From NCBI RefSeq assembly GCF_025403375.1, contig NZ_JAMPTM010000003.1:1-64000 (forward strand): a DNA stretch of 64,000 nucleotides, read 5' to 3'. The stretch's first letter is position 1. The number at the start of each line of letters is the position of its first letter. A program made the position numbers and the translations under genes. The notes beneath the pieces were generated by a model. It was not told the origin of the DNA and searched no databases. It was given only the letters and a program-made list of their open reading frames with translations. Source of the stretch: Frankia gtarii (GTDB lineage: Bacteria > Actinomycetota > Actinomycetes > Frankiales > Frankiaceae). This document shows positions 27,127 to 34,938 of this stretch, piece after piece.

Positions 27127-29268
27127 GTGCGGGGCAGGCGGGAATCGTCGGCGCGGCTGTTCGTGCTGCCGAGTTTCCTCATGGCCGAACCGCGCCCGCA
27201 GCTGACGCTGCTCCCCACCATCGCGTTGCGGCAGGTGCTGGAGGCGGTCTTCGCGGCGCTGCGACTGTATGCGGCGCTCTTCCTCGTCGGCTGCGTGCTG
27301 CTGTGGCACGGCTGGTATGCGAGCCACCCGTTCGCCCTGTTGATCGCGGCGCTGGCGGTTGCCTGGTCGCTGACGTTCGCCCTGGTCGCGCTGCGTCGCG
27401 GTATCGGGCGGGCGCTGTCGGCCGGCAATGTGGCCGCGGCCCTGGCCCTGGCCTCTGGGGCACGCCTGTGGCTGCCGCCGGAGTCGGTCGGGGAGTCGGC
27501 CTCGTTCGTGCTGCTCGCGGCGACGCACGCGACCGCGGTGGCCGCCTGGGCCTTCCCCACCGGCCCGTTCCTGGCCGTGACGGTGCTGACGGCCGGTGCC
27601 TTCGCGGCCGGGGCGTCCGCCGACGGGCCGCCGTCCCCGGCGCCGCTGATCATCATCGTCTGCGTGGGGCTGCTCGTCCGGTACGTCATGCCCCAGGTGC
27701 GCGCGCTCGCGGGTGGGGCGGAGGCGCAGCTGGCCGCGGTGGCCAAGCGGCGCGTCGGCGAGGACGACGTGCTCATCCTGCTGCGGGCGCAGCGGGAACG
27801 TGAGCTGTCGATCCACAACGCGGTGCTCAACACCCTGACCGGTATCGCCTGGGGCGGTGGTGCCGACGGGCATCTCACCCGCCGCCGCTGCGCCGAAGGC
27901 GCGATGGCCCTGACGGGGCTGCTCGGCGAGCGCGACCCACCGCGGTGGGTCGGCCCGGTGCGGCGGCCGGCGGACGCCGAGATCCTGGTGTCGGCGCGTG
28001 GGCCGAGGGCCGACGAGGGCGCGGACGGCGAGCTGGTGATCGGGCCCGGGCCGGCCGGCCACCTGCCCGGTGGGCCCGGAGGTCCGGACTCCTGGGCGCC
28101 GGTGGCGCCCGCGGCCGGCTCGCTGCGTGCCCTCTACACTATGCGGTTACGCCGCGCGACCAGTCGGTTCGCCGCGCTCTGGCTGATCCTGCTGGTCCTG
28201 CCCGCCGGTCGCGCCCTGCCGCAGGTCCGTTCGGTCCCGCTGGCGCTCGCGATGCTGCTGGCGCCGTTCGCCGCGGTAGCTGTCGCCCGGCGGCGCTTCC
28301 GGACCGGGCCGTTGTCGCAGCCGGAGGCGGCGGCCGTGGTGCTGCTCTGCCTGGGGATCACGCTGGGAGGCGGGTGGAACGCCGCCGACGCCGACGGGGC
28401 GCGGATGATGGCGTGGCCGATGCTCAGCCTGCCACCACTGTTGATGTTGGTGACGGTGTCCCGCCCGATGTGGCGATGGGTGCTCGCGTCCGTTGCCGTC
28501 GCCGCCGCCATGATCGCGGTGAGCCTGCTGTTCAACCCGTGGGACCCGCTGTCGCTGTCCGCTCTTCTCCTGTGGCTCTACTATTTGTGGATCATGCAGA
28601 TTTGCCTGGTCATGGTGGGTCCGCTGCTGTGGAGCACGGCCGATGTCCGCGCCTGGGCCGGCCATTGCGAGCGGGAGCTGGGCCAGCGGGCGGAGAACCG
28701 GGACCAGCTGCGTGAGCGTCGCCGAGGCCTGCTGCGGGCCGTCGAGCGGGATGTGGCGCCGCTGCTGGCCGCCGTCGCGGCGGGCCGGCTTGACCCGCGG
28801 GCTGAGGTCGTGCGCTCGGAATGTGCCCGCCGTGCGGTCGCCGTGCGGCGGCTGCTGTTCGACGACGACGCCGTGCACAGCGCGATCGGAGAGGCCATCG
28901 ATGCCGCCGAACGGCACGGCACGGTCGTGTCCAGCCAGATCTCCGGCGGCCTCGACCAGCTGCCCACGTCGGTGCGCGGCGAGTTCGTCGAGCAGCTCCA
29001 CCACGCGCTGCGGGTGATGCCGAGCCGTCGGGTGCTGCTCACCATCACCGCTCAGTCTCGTACCGCGAGCCTGTTTCTGTCCTGTTCATGGCCGGCGGGT
29101 CAGGTGCCGCCGGCGCCGTCGGGTCGAGCCATCGACATGATTGTCGACGTCGACGACGGGCAGCTCTGCATGGAGTTGCGCTGGCCGCCCGCGGGCACGC
29201 CGCCCCGGCTGGGAGGACCACCCGGGCTGGGAGTGCTGACCGGAGGCCCGCCCGCGGAGAGGACCTGA
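27127..29268 (+). CDS. Integral membrane protein with histidine-kinase-like remnants, 713 aa
   Basis: Two membrane blocks are visible: about four to five spans at residues 35-185 and about five at 340-495. Between them lies a cytosolic segment with RERELSIHNAVLNTLTGIAWGGG, which looks like the phospho-histidine helix of actinobacterial sensor kinases (usually LHDxVLxTL). The last 200 residues resemble the helical and strand parts of an ATPase domain (IGEAIDAAERHGTVVSSQISGG ... RRVLLTITAQSRTASLFLSCSW), but I cannot find N, G1 or G2 boxes. It may be a degenerate sensor or a membrane scaffold. GTG start at 27127. No response regulator is adjacent. A 29-bp tandem duplication sets its C-terminus. 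Confidence 0.7.
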   Translation: MRGRRESSARLFVLPSFLMAEPRPQLTLLPTIALRQVLEAVFAALRLYAALFLVGCVLLWHGWYASHPFALLIAALAVAWSLTFALVALRRGIGRALSAGNVAAALALASGARLWLPPESVGESASFVLLAATHATAVAAWAFPTGPFLAVTVLTAGAFAAGASADGPPSPAPLIIIVCVGLLVRYVMPQVRALAGGAEAQLAAVAKRRVGEDDVLILLRAQRERELSIHNAVLNTLTGIAWGGGADGHLTRRRCAEGAMALTGLLGERDPPRWVGPVRRPADAEILVSARGPRADEGADGELVIGPGPAGHLPGGPGGPDSWAPVAPAAGSLRALYTMRLRRATSRFAALWLILLVLPAGRALPQVRSVPLALAMLLAPFAAVAVARRRFRTGPLSQPEAAAVVLLCLGITLGGGWNAADADGARMMAWPMLSLPPLLMLVTVSRPMWRWVLASVAVAAAMIAVSLLFNPWDPLSLSALLLWLYYLWIMQICLVMVGPLLWSTADVRAWAGHCERELGQRAENRDQLRERRRGLLRAVERDVAPLLAAVAAGRLDPRAEVVRSECARRAVAVRRLLFDDDAVHSAIGEAIDAAERHGTVVSSQISGGLDQLPTSVRGEFVEQLHHALRVMPSRRVLLTITAQSRTASLFLSCSWPAGQVPPAPSGRAIDMIVDVDDGQLCMELRWPPAGTPPRLGGPPGLGVLTGGPPAERT

Positions 29269-29293
29269 CCGGAGGCCCGCCCGTGGAGAGGAC
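29236..29293 (+). repeat. 29-bp tandem duplication at the 3' end of the membrane-protein gene
   Basis: The unit beginning CTGACCGGAGGCCC occurs at 29236-29264 and 29265-29293 with one mismatch. Because 29 is not a multiple of three, the second copy supplies the stop codon (TGA 29266-29268) of the 713-aa gene. Confidence 0.85.
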
Positions 29294-29327
29294 GGAGCCC
29301 CGCCCCCCGGATGGAGGGCGGGGCTCC
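29294..29327 (+). terminator. Hairpin terminator after the membrane-protein gene
   Basis: A perfect 12-bp stem, GGAGCCCCGCCC and GGGCGGGGCTCC, around a 10-base loop, 25 bp past the stop codon. Very stable, without a T-run. Confidence 0.75.
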
Positions 29328-29451
29328 TGACCCGCGCTGGGTCGCGTCGCCTCGCGCAGGCTGCGGCTCACGGTCCGCCGAGCACGATCTAATTGATCAT
29401 GTGCGGATCAGGGCCGGCCGAGTGCGGATGTCGGCGCGCTGTATCGGGGCC

Positions 29452-29832
29452 TCAGATCCGGTGTCCCCAGCAGGACTTCGACGCGTACCAGGGGCTGGTA
29501 CCCGCCTGCGCGTACAGCTGCCGCGCGCGCTGCCACTGCTCCCCGACGCTGGCGTGCTGCGGCAGGCCCCTGCCGCCCAGGCCGTGCCACGTACTGGGCA
29601 GGAACTGGAACAGGCCGCCGGCTCCGATGGAGTTGACCGCGTGCGGGTTCCCGCCGGATTCGCAGGGAATGACGGCGCGCAGGAAGTGATCTGCGTTGGG
29701 GGCCGCGCTGGCCGGCTGGGACAGCGCGAGGCCGCCGCCGACGGAGGCGGCGAGAGTGGTGGCGATGACTGCGGCCCGGGTGCCGAGCTTGATCCGGTTG
29801 AGGCCCCGACCGAGCGAACGAGCGTTGGACAT
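29452..29832 (-). CDS. Secreted Rpf-like transglycosylase (resuscitation-promoting-factor fold)
   Basis: A 126-aa exported peptidoglycan-cleaving protein. The N-terminus is a Sec signal (RSLGRGLNRIKLGTRAAVIATTLAASVGGGLAL), with likely cleavage after QPASA. The mature 75 residues are a transglycosylase-like/Rpf domain: AVIPCESGGNPHAVNSIGAGGLFQFLPSTWHGLGG with the catalytic Glu in CESGG, and a second conserved Cys in KSCW. The ATG at 29832 has GGGGAAGGG upstream; an in-frame GTG at 29850 lies inside that site and is not used. There is no LysM or other wall-binding domain. Its leader contains a c-di-AMP riboswitch, so expression should respond to DisA activity. Confidence 0.88.
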   Translation of the reverse strand: MSNARSLGRGLNRIKLGTRAAVIATTLAASVGGGLALSQPASAAPNADHFLRAVIPCESGGNPHAVNSIGAGGLFQFLPSTWHGLGGRGLPQHASVGEQWQRARQLYAQAGTSPWYASKSCWGHRI

Positions 29833-29847
29833 TGAGTTACCCTTCCC

Positions 29848-30002
29848 CACGCCTACGAGGTGAGCTGTCGGGTTCGGGCTGGGAATGCCCGGCCGCGGTT
29901 CTCGGCTTCACCCCTAGGGCGCCTGAACTCGGCGCCCGAAATTGGTTCCCCCATCCCTGCCACAGGTTTGATTCTCGTCGGGTGGGAGCAGGGTTCGGCG
30001 TG
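29848..30002 (-). promoter_or_regulatory. Cyclic di-AMP riboswitch (ydaO/yuaA class)
   Basis: The leader of the Rpf-like gene, read on the minus strand, carries the conserved blocks of this class in order: GCCGAACCC, GGGGGAACC, GGGGTGAAGCC, then CCGAACCCGACAGCTCACCT followed by CGTAGGCG. The first and last six bases (CACGCC and GGCGTG) pair to close the structure. The ribosome site of the gene begins right after the closing stem. In actinobacteria this class commonly precedes rpf and other wall hydrolase genes; ligand binding usually reduces expression (established for the class). Confidence 0.92.
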
Positions 30003-30457
30003 CCACCCGACGTCTGCCATCAGTTGACGGCATGGCGACGAACATAGCTGAGCGTGACCCGGAGAAATCAAGGGTACGTGAGGATCGACACAGTACGTTC
30101 TAATATCTTTAAATGATCTCTGAATTGCGATTTCGCGCCCGCGTGGCGCGCCCGATTTTAACGGCCTTCGGCGCACCTGGAAATACCTGATCTGCGGTTG
30201 ACCTGCCACGCTCACCGTAAATCTTCCACGGTGCGTGGCAGGTCTTTTTCCGGGCGTGGCGAGAGGGCCTGCTACCCGCGTTGCCGGCAAAGCTAACGGA
30301 GCCGAAGAAAAATTTCGCGGTCACCGTGGCGGTAACGCCGATTTTTCGCTTTTCCGAACTATACGGTACGCAACCAGTAGTCCCGCTTGTGCGGATGTGT
30401 CCACCGACTGGGCCACGGGCCTGTCGGTGACCGATGCCCGGCCGGGGCGACGGGGTC
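30003..30457. other. AT-richer noncoding region with an orphan hairpin
   Basis: About 455 bp between the riboswitch and the HTH-deformylase gene. It includes an AT-rich patch at 30095-30125 (TCTAATATCTTTAAATGATC), unusual for this window, probably promoter DNA, and the T-tailed hairpin listed separately. No supportable gene. Confidence 0.5.
30200..30249 (+). terminator. T-tailed intrinsic-terminator-like hairpin with no gene before it
   Basis: GACCTGCCACGC pairs with GCGTGGCAGGTC (12 bp), with an inner CACCGT/ACGGTG stem, followed by TTTTT. This is the most classical intrinsic terminator in the window. No plus-strand gene lies upstream within the intergenic region, so it may end a small RNA starting in the AT-rich patch near 30100, or act as a leader structure on the minus strand. 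Confidence 0.6.
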
Positions 30458-32116
30458 TCAGGGGTGGTAGGTCCAGGCCGAACCGGTGCCGCGGTACTGC
30501 TCGACGGGGATGGGCACGACCCCGGGCCGCATCCGGTCGGTGTAGAGGTGCCCGTGCAGGTGGTCGATCTCGTGCGCGACCAGGCGGGCCAGACCCTGGC
30601 GGTACACCGTGATGTGCCGGCGGCCGGAGATGTCGGTGTGCTCCACGTGCAGCTCCAGGGAACGCGGCACGATCCCGCGGACGTCGAAGAAGCTCAGGCA
30701 CCCCTCGTACTGCTCGTCGCTCTCGGGGGCGGACTCGATGACGCGTGGATTGAGCAGGGTGAGGATGTCGCCGTCCGCCGACCGCACGATCGCCGCGGCC
30801 CGGTTGATCCCGATCTGGGGCGCGGCGATGCCCATCCCCTTGCCGAAGGTGTGCAGCGCGGACACCCGTTCCATGGCCGATGACAGCTCGGCGACGACGC
30901 GGCGGGCATCCTCGGCCTCGGCGGGCAGCCCGAACGACCGGGCCGGCTGGTGGAGCATGGGATCGCCGATCTGGACGATGCCCGTCGCGGCCATCTGCTC
31001 GCTGGGCCTGGGAACGGTCCGGTCGGCCGGGTTCCGGCTCGTCGCCCCGGCCCGGAAATTCCATTCCAGGCGATACCGGGCGTGCAGGGGTGGCTTGCTG
31101 GTGGACCAGGTGAACACCCGCCTGTCGGCGGCATCCGCGCGGGCGATCGCCGTGCGGAACGGGAAGGCGTCCGCGGTCATCGACGTCTCCATGCCCCACA
31201 CCACGGGATCGACCTCGGCGGGGAAGTCCAGCACGACCGACAGGAAACTGGTCGGTACCCGGACGGCTCGCTGGAACCATGGGCCCCACTTCTCCTCGCC
31301 GACCCGGTAGCTGTATTCGATCCACGCCGATTCACCCGGGTAGAGGGGGAATCGACCCTGATTGTTCTCGAAGAGGAGCCAGACCTCCTTCAGTGCGTCC
31401 CAGTCGGTCTTGACCTGCCAGGACATCTGCTCGTCGCCGCAATGTGCGCTAAGCTGCAGCTCCTCCCAGCGCAGCGGATTGCTGCGGTAGAGCCGGGCGG
31501 AGCGCTCCTGGTCCCCGGGAAAGCGGTCGACGGAGATCCGCATCAGGTAGCGCGTCACCGGTTCGATGCCGGTGTTGAGCACCCGTCGGCGCTGGTGGGC
31601 GACGTACATGCCGTCCTCATAGCGGAGCTCGGCGCGGTCCTCCTCAACGACGAGCCCACCGGAGTCGGGGCCGCCGCGGGCTGTCCGGGATGACTCGGCC
31701 GGCGCGGCCGCGGCAATGGGGGACGCCGCGCCCCCCGGCGGCGGGGGCACTTCGCCGCCGGGGCCGGCCGGCCGGGCACCCGTGCCCCTTGTTCGGGGGA
31801 CGCCGTCGCCAGGCTCGCCGGTCGCCTCCCAGGGGCGCGCGGCGAGGTGGAAGTAGGCGCCCGGGATGCGTAGCGCGTCGGCGATGCGCTCGATCAGGGA
31901 GAGCCGAGCGATGTGGTCCTCGCCCTGCATGATCCGGCTGACCCGGCTCTGGCTGAGGCCTTCGACCGGGGACGCGATGCGGTTCTGGCTCGCGCCGTCG
32001 TACTTCTTCATCAATCGGAAGGCCATCCGGAAGTCCCGGGTCTCGCAGGCGGTCCGGAAGTCGGGCCGGGCGAGCAGGACGCGAGAGACCCGGTAGGGAC
32101 CGGATTCGTAGGACAT
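30458..32116 (-). CDS. HTH-domain / peptide deformylase fusion, 552 aa
   Basis: Residues about 20-85 are an XRE-like helix-turn-helix (FRMAFRLMKKYDGASQNRIASPVEGLSQSRVSRIMQGEDHIARLSLIERIADALRIP). A Pro/Gly/Ala linker follows. Residues 160-370 form a beta-rich domain I do not recognise (VLNTGIEPVTRYLMRISVDRFPGD ... FPLYPGESAWIEYSYRVGEEKWGPWFQRAVRVPTSFLSVVLDFP). Residues about 375-545 are a peptide deformylase with all three motifs: GMGIAAPQIG, EGCLSF (metal Cys), and HEIDH (metal His pair and catalytic Glu). It should remove formyl groups from N-terminal Met, or act on a related formyl substrate; the DNA-binding part suggests regulation. GGAAGG precedes the ATG at 32116. Confidence 0.88.
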   Translation of the reverse strand: MSYESGPYRVSRVLLARPDFRTACETRDFRMAFRLMKKYDGASQNRIASPVEGLSQSRVSRIMQGEDHIARLSLIERIADALRIPGAYFHLAARPWEATGEPGDGVPRTRGTGARPAGPGGEVPPPPGGAASPIAAAAPAESSRTARGGPDSGGLVVEEDRAELRYEDGMYVAHQRRRVLNTGIEPVTRYLMRISVDRFPGDQERSARLYRSNPLRWEELQLSAHCGDEQMSWQVKTDWDALKEVWLLFENNQGRFPLYPGESAWIEYSYRVGEEKWGPWFQRAVRVPTSFLSVVLDFPAEVDPVVWGMETSMTADAFPFRTAIARADAADRRVFTWSTSKPPLHARYRLEWNFRAGATSRNPADRTVPRPSEQMAATGIVQIGDPMLHQPARSFGLPAEAEDARRVVAELSSAMERVSALHTFGKGMGIAAPQIGINRAAAIVRSADGDILTLLNPRVIESAPESDEQYEGCLSFFDVRGIVPRSLELHVEHTDISGRRHITVYRQGLARLVAHEIDHLHGHLYTDRMRPGVVPIPVEQYRGTGSAWTYHP

Positions 32117-32218
32117 CGCCCGGCCTTCCGTCCAGCTCCGACATGTGTCGATCGCCGTGCCAGGACGGCGGAAAGCCCCCGGCGTCAGGCTCCGGCTGAT
32201 GTATCGGAATGATGACGT

Positions 32219-32235
32219 TATGCCAAACCGGCATA
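32219..32235. promoter_or_regulatory. 17-bp palindrome, candidate operator of the HTH-deformylase gene
   Basis: TATGCC-AAACC-GGCATA, a perfect 6-bp inverted repeat with a 5-base spacer, 103 bp upstream of the start codon, right before a direct repeat of TTGCCGGC. The size suits an XRE-type repressor dimer. Binding by this protein is inference. Confidence 0.45.
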
Positions 32236-32436
32236 GTTTGCCGGCGCTTGCCGGCACCGCGGGGTTGTCGCGGATCCGACATACGGCCGGGCTGGACGGC
32301 CGGGCGGCATCGGGGCGGATCTGGTACGAGGCCCGCGGCCCCCGTCTACGTCCCACCCGGCCGGGCCATCCCTTCCCGCCCCATTTGGGAGGAATCGAGG
32401 CTGCCCCGCGGCGTCGGCGCGGGGCGCGCCTCGGCG

Positions 32437-32461
32437 GCTGTGGTCCGGTCCGGACCACAGC
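32437..32461. promoter_or_regulatory. 25-bp perfect inverted repeat
   Basis: An 11-bp arm GCTGTGGTCCG is followed by GTC and the exact inverse arm. It lies in the middle of the divergent region, 280 bp before the plus-strand gene. It may be an operator or a structured leader element; there is no T-run. Confidence 0.5.
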
Positions 32462-32740
32462 GGCCAATACGAAAAGAGCATGCCTGACTGACGTTTCCCG
32501 GCCACCGCGACGCGGGCGAACCTGGAAGCAGGCCGGCCCCGCCCCGCGTCGAGCCGCGACCTCCGCCGGGCGGGGCCGGCGCACCCGGCGGCCCGGTCGA
32601 CCACCGTCAGCCCGGATGGGAGGGGCGCAGCGAGGGCCACCGATCTCGGTGGCCGCCACCGGCGTTGCTGGCGGCCACCGGTGTGGCCGGCCGGGCGGAC
32701 GCTGAAGCGGGGCGGCAGGCACGGAAGGGCGGTGACGATC

Positions 32741-33556
32741 GTGACGGAGCCGAGGAGAGATCATGATCAACCTGCGGTCGTCTACGGCGTTGTCCGGTTC
32801 GCACCCGGCGGCAACCGGCAGGTCACCGACGTGATGATCACCTTTGTCTCCGCGTCGGCCGCGGACGCCTTCGCGACCGCGCAGGGCTGGCTGGAGTACG
32901 AGGTGGCGCCCCTGCGCTTCTTCGTCCACGAGCGGCAGTCCGCTGTCGCCGGGCTGCCCCCACCGATCCGGCCATCTCCATCCGCCCCCACCACTGCCGC
33001 GCAGTCGCTGACCGGTGCCAGCCCGGGCGAGCCAGCCGCCCCTGCCGACCGGCTGCCGCGGACAGGTGACCCTGCCCTGCCCAAGCAGGGTCACCGCCCC
33101 GCCGCCGATCCGGCCGGACCCCCCGGATCGGCGGCGGCGTACCCGGAAGATCAGGCAGGGGCTACCGCGGCCGGCTCGCGGGACGCGAGCTCCGTCCTGC
33201 CGGCGGCGAATCGGCAGGACGACCGACGGGTCACCGTGACGCCCTGGGGACTGGACCGCTGGGCGGTCGTGCTGCGCGCGGGGTCCGATCCGGTGGAGGT
33301 GTTCCGGGCCGTCGCCCGGCTGCCGGCCAGCCTGGTCTTCACCGCGGCCTACGGCGACGTCGACGTGGTGCTGGTGTACGGGAAGGGGCCCGGCGGCGAT
33401 CCGCCGCCGACCCGACCGCCGACCGTGGTGGAGACCGCGCTCGGCGTCGAACCGGCGGGACCGGTCCAGGCGCGCTGGATGACGGCGGGCGAGCGGGAGG
33501 CGTACCGGGCGGGGTACGCGGCCGCGGTGGACGGCATCCGGCGAGCTCTGTCGTAG
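32741..33556 (+). CDS. Unknown protein, 271 aa, two small domains joined by a disordered linker
   Basis: I do not recognise this protein. Residues 10-60 form one compact block (PAVVYGVVRFAPGGNRQVTDVMITFVSASAADAFATAQGWLEYEVAPLRFFVHERQ). A Pro/Ala/Gly linker of about 100 residues follows, then a second block (VTVTPWGLDRWAVVLRAGSDPVEVFRAVARLPASLVFTAAYGDVDVVLVYGKG) and a helical end rich in Ala and Arg. No signal or membrane segment is seen. The GTG at 32741 is favoured because GGAAGGG lies 11 bases upstream; a GTG at 32732 is too close to that site. It converges with the lipoprotein gene, 11 bp apart. Confidence 0.6.
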   Translation: MTEPRRDHDQPAVVYGVVRFAPGGNRQVTDVMITFVSASAADAFATAQGWLEYEVAPLRFFVHERQSAVAGLPPPIRPSPSAPTTAAQSLTGASPGEPAAPADRLPRTGDPALPKQGHRPAADPAGPPGSAAAYPEDQAGATAAGSRDASSVLPAANRQDDRRVTVTPWGLDRWAVVLRAGSDPVEVFRAVARLPASLVFTAAYGDVDVVLVYGKGPGGDPPPTRPPTVVETALGVEPAGPVQARWMTAGEREAYRAGYAAAVDGIRRALS

Positions 33557-33567
33557 CCGCCGTGCCC

Positions 33568-34938
33568 TCAGCCGTCGTCGCGGAAGTGCAGCGTGACGCG
33601 ATGGGTGTCCGACGGCCAGGCGGGCACCCGCAGCACCCCGCGATGCGCAGCCTGCCCCCGTGGGGTCATCGCGACCTCGACCGAGCGGTCGCCCGCCGGG
33701 ATGTGCAGATCCGTGCCGGTGAGGAAGCCGACCCCGAAATGGGAGGGTATCGGGGTCATGACGTCGGAGACGCCGTCGGCACCGCGATCGAACAGGTACA
33801 CACCGAGGGCCAGCTTGGTGCGCGGGGCCACCGCCGCGCTCAGGACATTCGTCCCGTCGACGGTGAGGATGTCGCTGGCCCGCCCCTGGTCGCCCCACCA
33901 TTCCAGGGCGCGGGTGACGACGAGATCGGTCTGTTTCGGGCCGGTCTGCATGCCGCCGCCGATCTCCTGGCCCGGCCGGCTGGTCAGGAGGCGGACGAGC
34001 CGATCGCTTCGGCGGAAGGGTTGATAGTAGAAGTGGTGCACGGGCTCCCCGGACCGGACGACGGCGAACTCGTAGGAGGCGGTGCCGTCCGCGCGGAACG
34101 GACCCCAGGAGCCGTCGGCGGGCAGGGCGAAAAGGCCCCCGAGGCCCTTCGGCAGGCGCTTACCCGTCTTCGGGTCGAGCTGGTAGATCTCCAGACGGGC
34201 CTCGTCGACCCCGGCGTTCGCGGGATAGAGCAGCACCCGGCCGGAGATTTCGATCTGACCTTTCTCGGCGGTGATGTCGGTGGTGAACGGCTCGGTACCG
34301 GTGAGGAAACGGAACATCTCCCGGAACGTGCCAGGCGAGGTCAGCAGCCCGATGCGGTCCAGGCCGGGGAAGCGGACGTTGCCCGCCCCGGGGACCCGAA
34401 AGCTGGGATCCCCGGTGCTCCAGACGACGAGCATCGGCACGCCCCCGGGGGGCTTGGCCGCCAGGGAACCATCCACACTGACCACATGCGCGATCCGATT
34501 CGCCCGCCCGGTGGAGCTGGCCAGGTACCGCTCGGTGAGCCCGGCGCCCTCCGCCAGGCCCACCAGATCGACCTTCTTCATACCGGTCGTCCTGAGCAGG
34601 CCCTGGATCTGCTTGTCGAGCTGCGGGAATACCTTCTCCGAAGAATCGGTCGAGGATGACGCGTCGTAGTCGAAGGCGGCGATCCGGTCGGCCGGATAGC
34701 CGTTGCTGGCGAACCGCTGTGCCTGCGACTCGAACTGGTCCCCCGAACCGAGGGCGCCGTGAACGAACAGCAGCGGCAGGCGTGCGGTGTCCGGCGGGGC
34801 CATGGGCCCCGCCACCTCCCGGGCGAGCGCCGTGAAGTGGGCCTGCGCGGAGGTGGAGCCCTCACCGGTGGAACACGCGCCCGTCGCCGCGGCGAGAACC
34901 ACCGCGGCCGCCAGGCCGAGCCAGCGTCCGCGAGGCAT
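33568..34938 (-). CDS. Lipoprotein of the alpha/beta hydrolase fold, nucleophile replaced
   Basis: A 456-aa exported protein. The N-terminus is a lipoprotein signal: RGR, WLGLAAAVVLAAAT, lipobox TGAC. Residues 50-230 are an alpha/beta hydrolase (LPLLFVHGALGSGDQFESQAQRF ... KKVDLVGLAEGAGLTERYL ... HVVSVDGSLA). The nucleophile elbow, normally GHSxG, reads GLAEG, with Ala where the catalytic Ser belongs. The C-terminal half (ISGRVLLYPANAGVDEARLEIYQLDPKTGKRL ... HHFYYQPFRRSDRLVRLLTS) is a beta-sandwich-like extension found with some secreted lipase-like proteins. It is probably not an active esterase; it could bind lipids or polyesters. ATG at 34938 follows GGAAGGGG. Confidence 0.75.
   Translation of the reverse strand: MPRGRWLGLAAAVVLAAATGACSTGEGSTSAQAHFTALAREVAGPMAPPDTARLPLLFVHGALGSGDQFESQAQRFASNGYPADRIAAFDYDASSSTDSSEKVFPQLDKQIQGLLRTTGMKKVDLVGLAEGAGLTERYLASSTGRANRIAHVVSVDGSLAAKPPGGVPMLVVWSTGDPSFRVPGAGNVRFPGLDRIGLLTSPGTFREMFRFLTGTEPFTTDITAEKGQIEISGRVLLYPANAGVDEARLEIYQLDPKTGKRLPKGLGGLFALPADGSWGPFRADGTASYEFAVVRSGEPVHHFYYQPFRRSDRLVRLLTSRPGQEIGGGMQTGPKQTDLVVTRALEWWGDQGRASDILTVDGTNVLSAAVAPRTKLALGVYLFDRGADGVSDVMTPIPSHFGVGFLTGTDLHIPAGDRSVEVAMTPRGQAAHRGVLRVPAWPSDTHRVTLHFRDDG

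Larger units (their letters stand above)
32117..32740. other. Divergent noncoding region with two palindromes
   Basis: About 620 bp between the HTH-deformylase gene and the unknown plus-strand gene. It contains a 17-bp and a 25-bp inverted repeat (listed separately) and presumably both promoters. No supportable gene. Confidence 0.5.

Noticed and set aside
27119-28062. Minus-strand open frames opposite the membrane-protein gene
   Set aside because: Shadows: the plus-strand frame has clear membrane spans and the expected third-base GC pattern.
29850-29850. GTG start for the Rpf-like gene
   Set aside because: It lies within the purine-rich ribosome site that serves the ATG at 29832, and would overlap the riboswitch closing stem.
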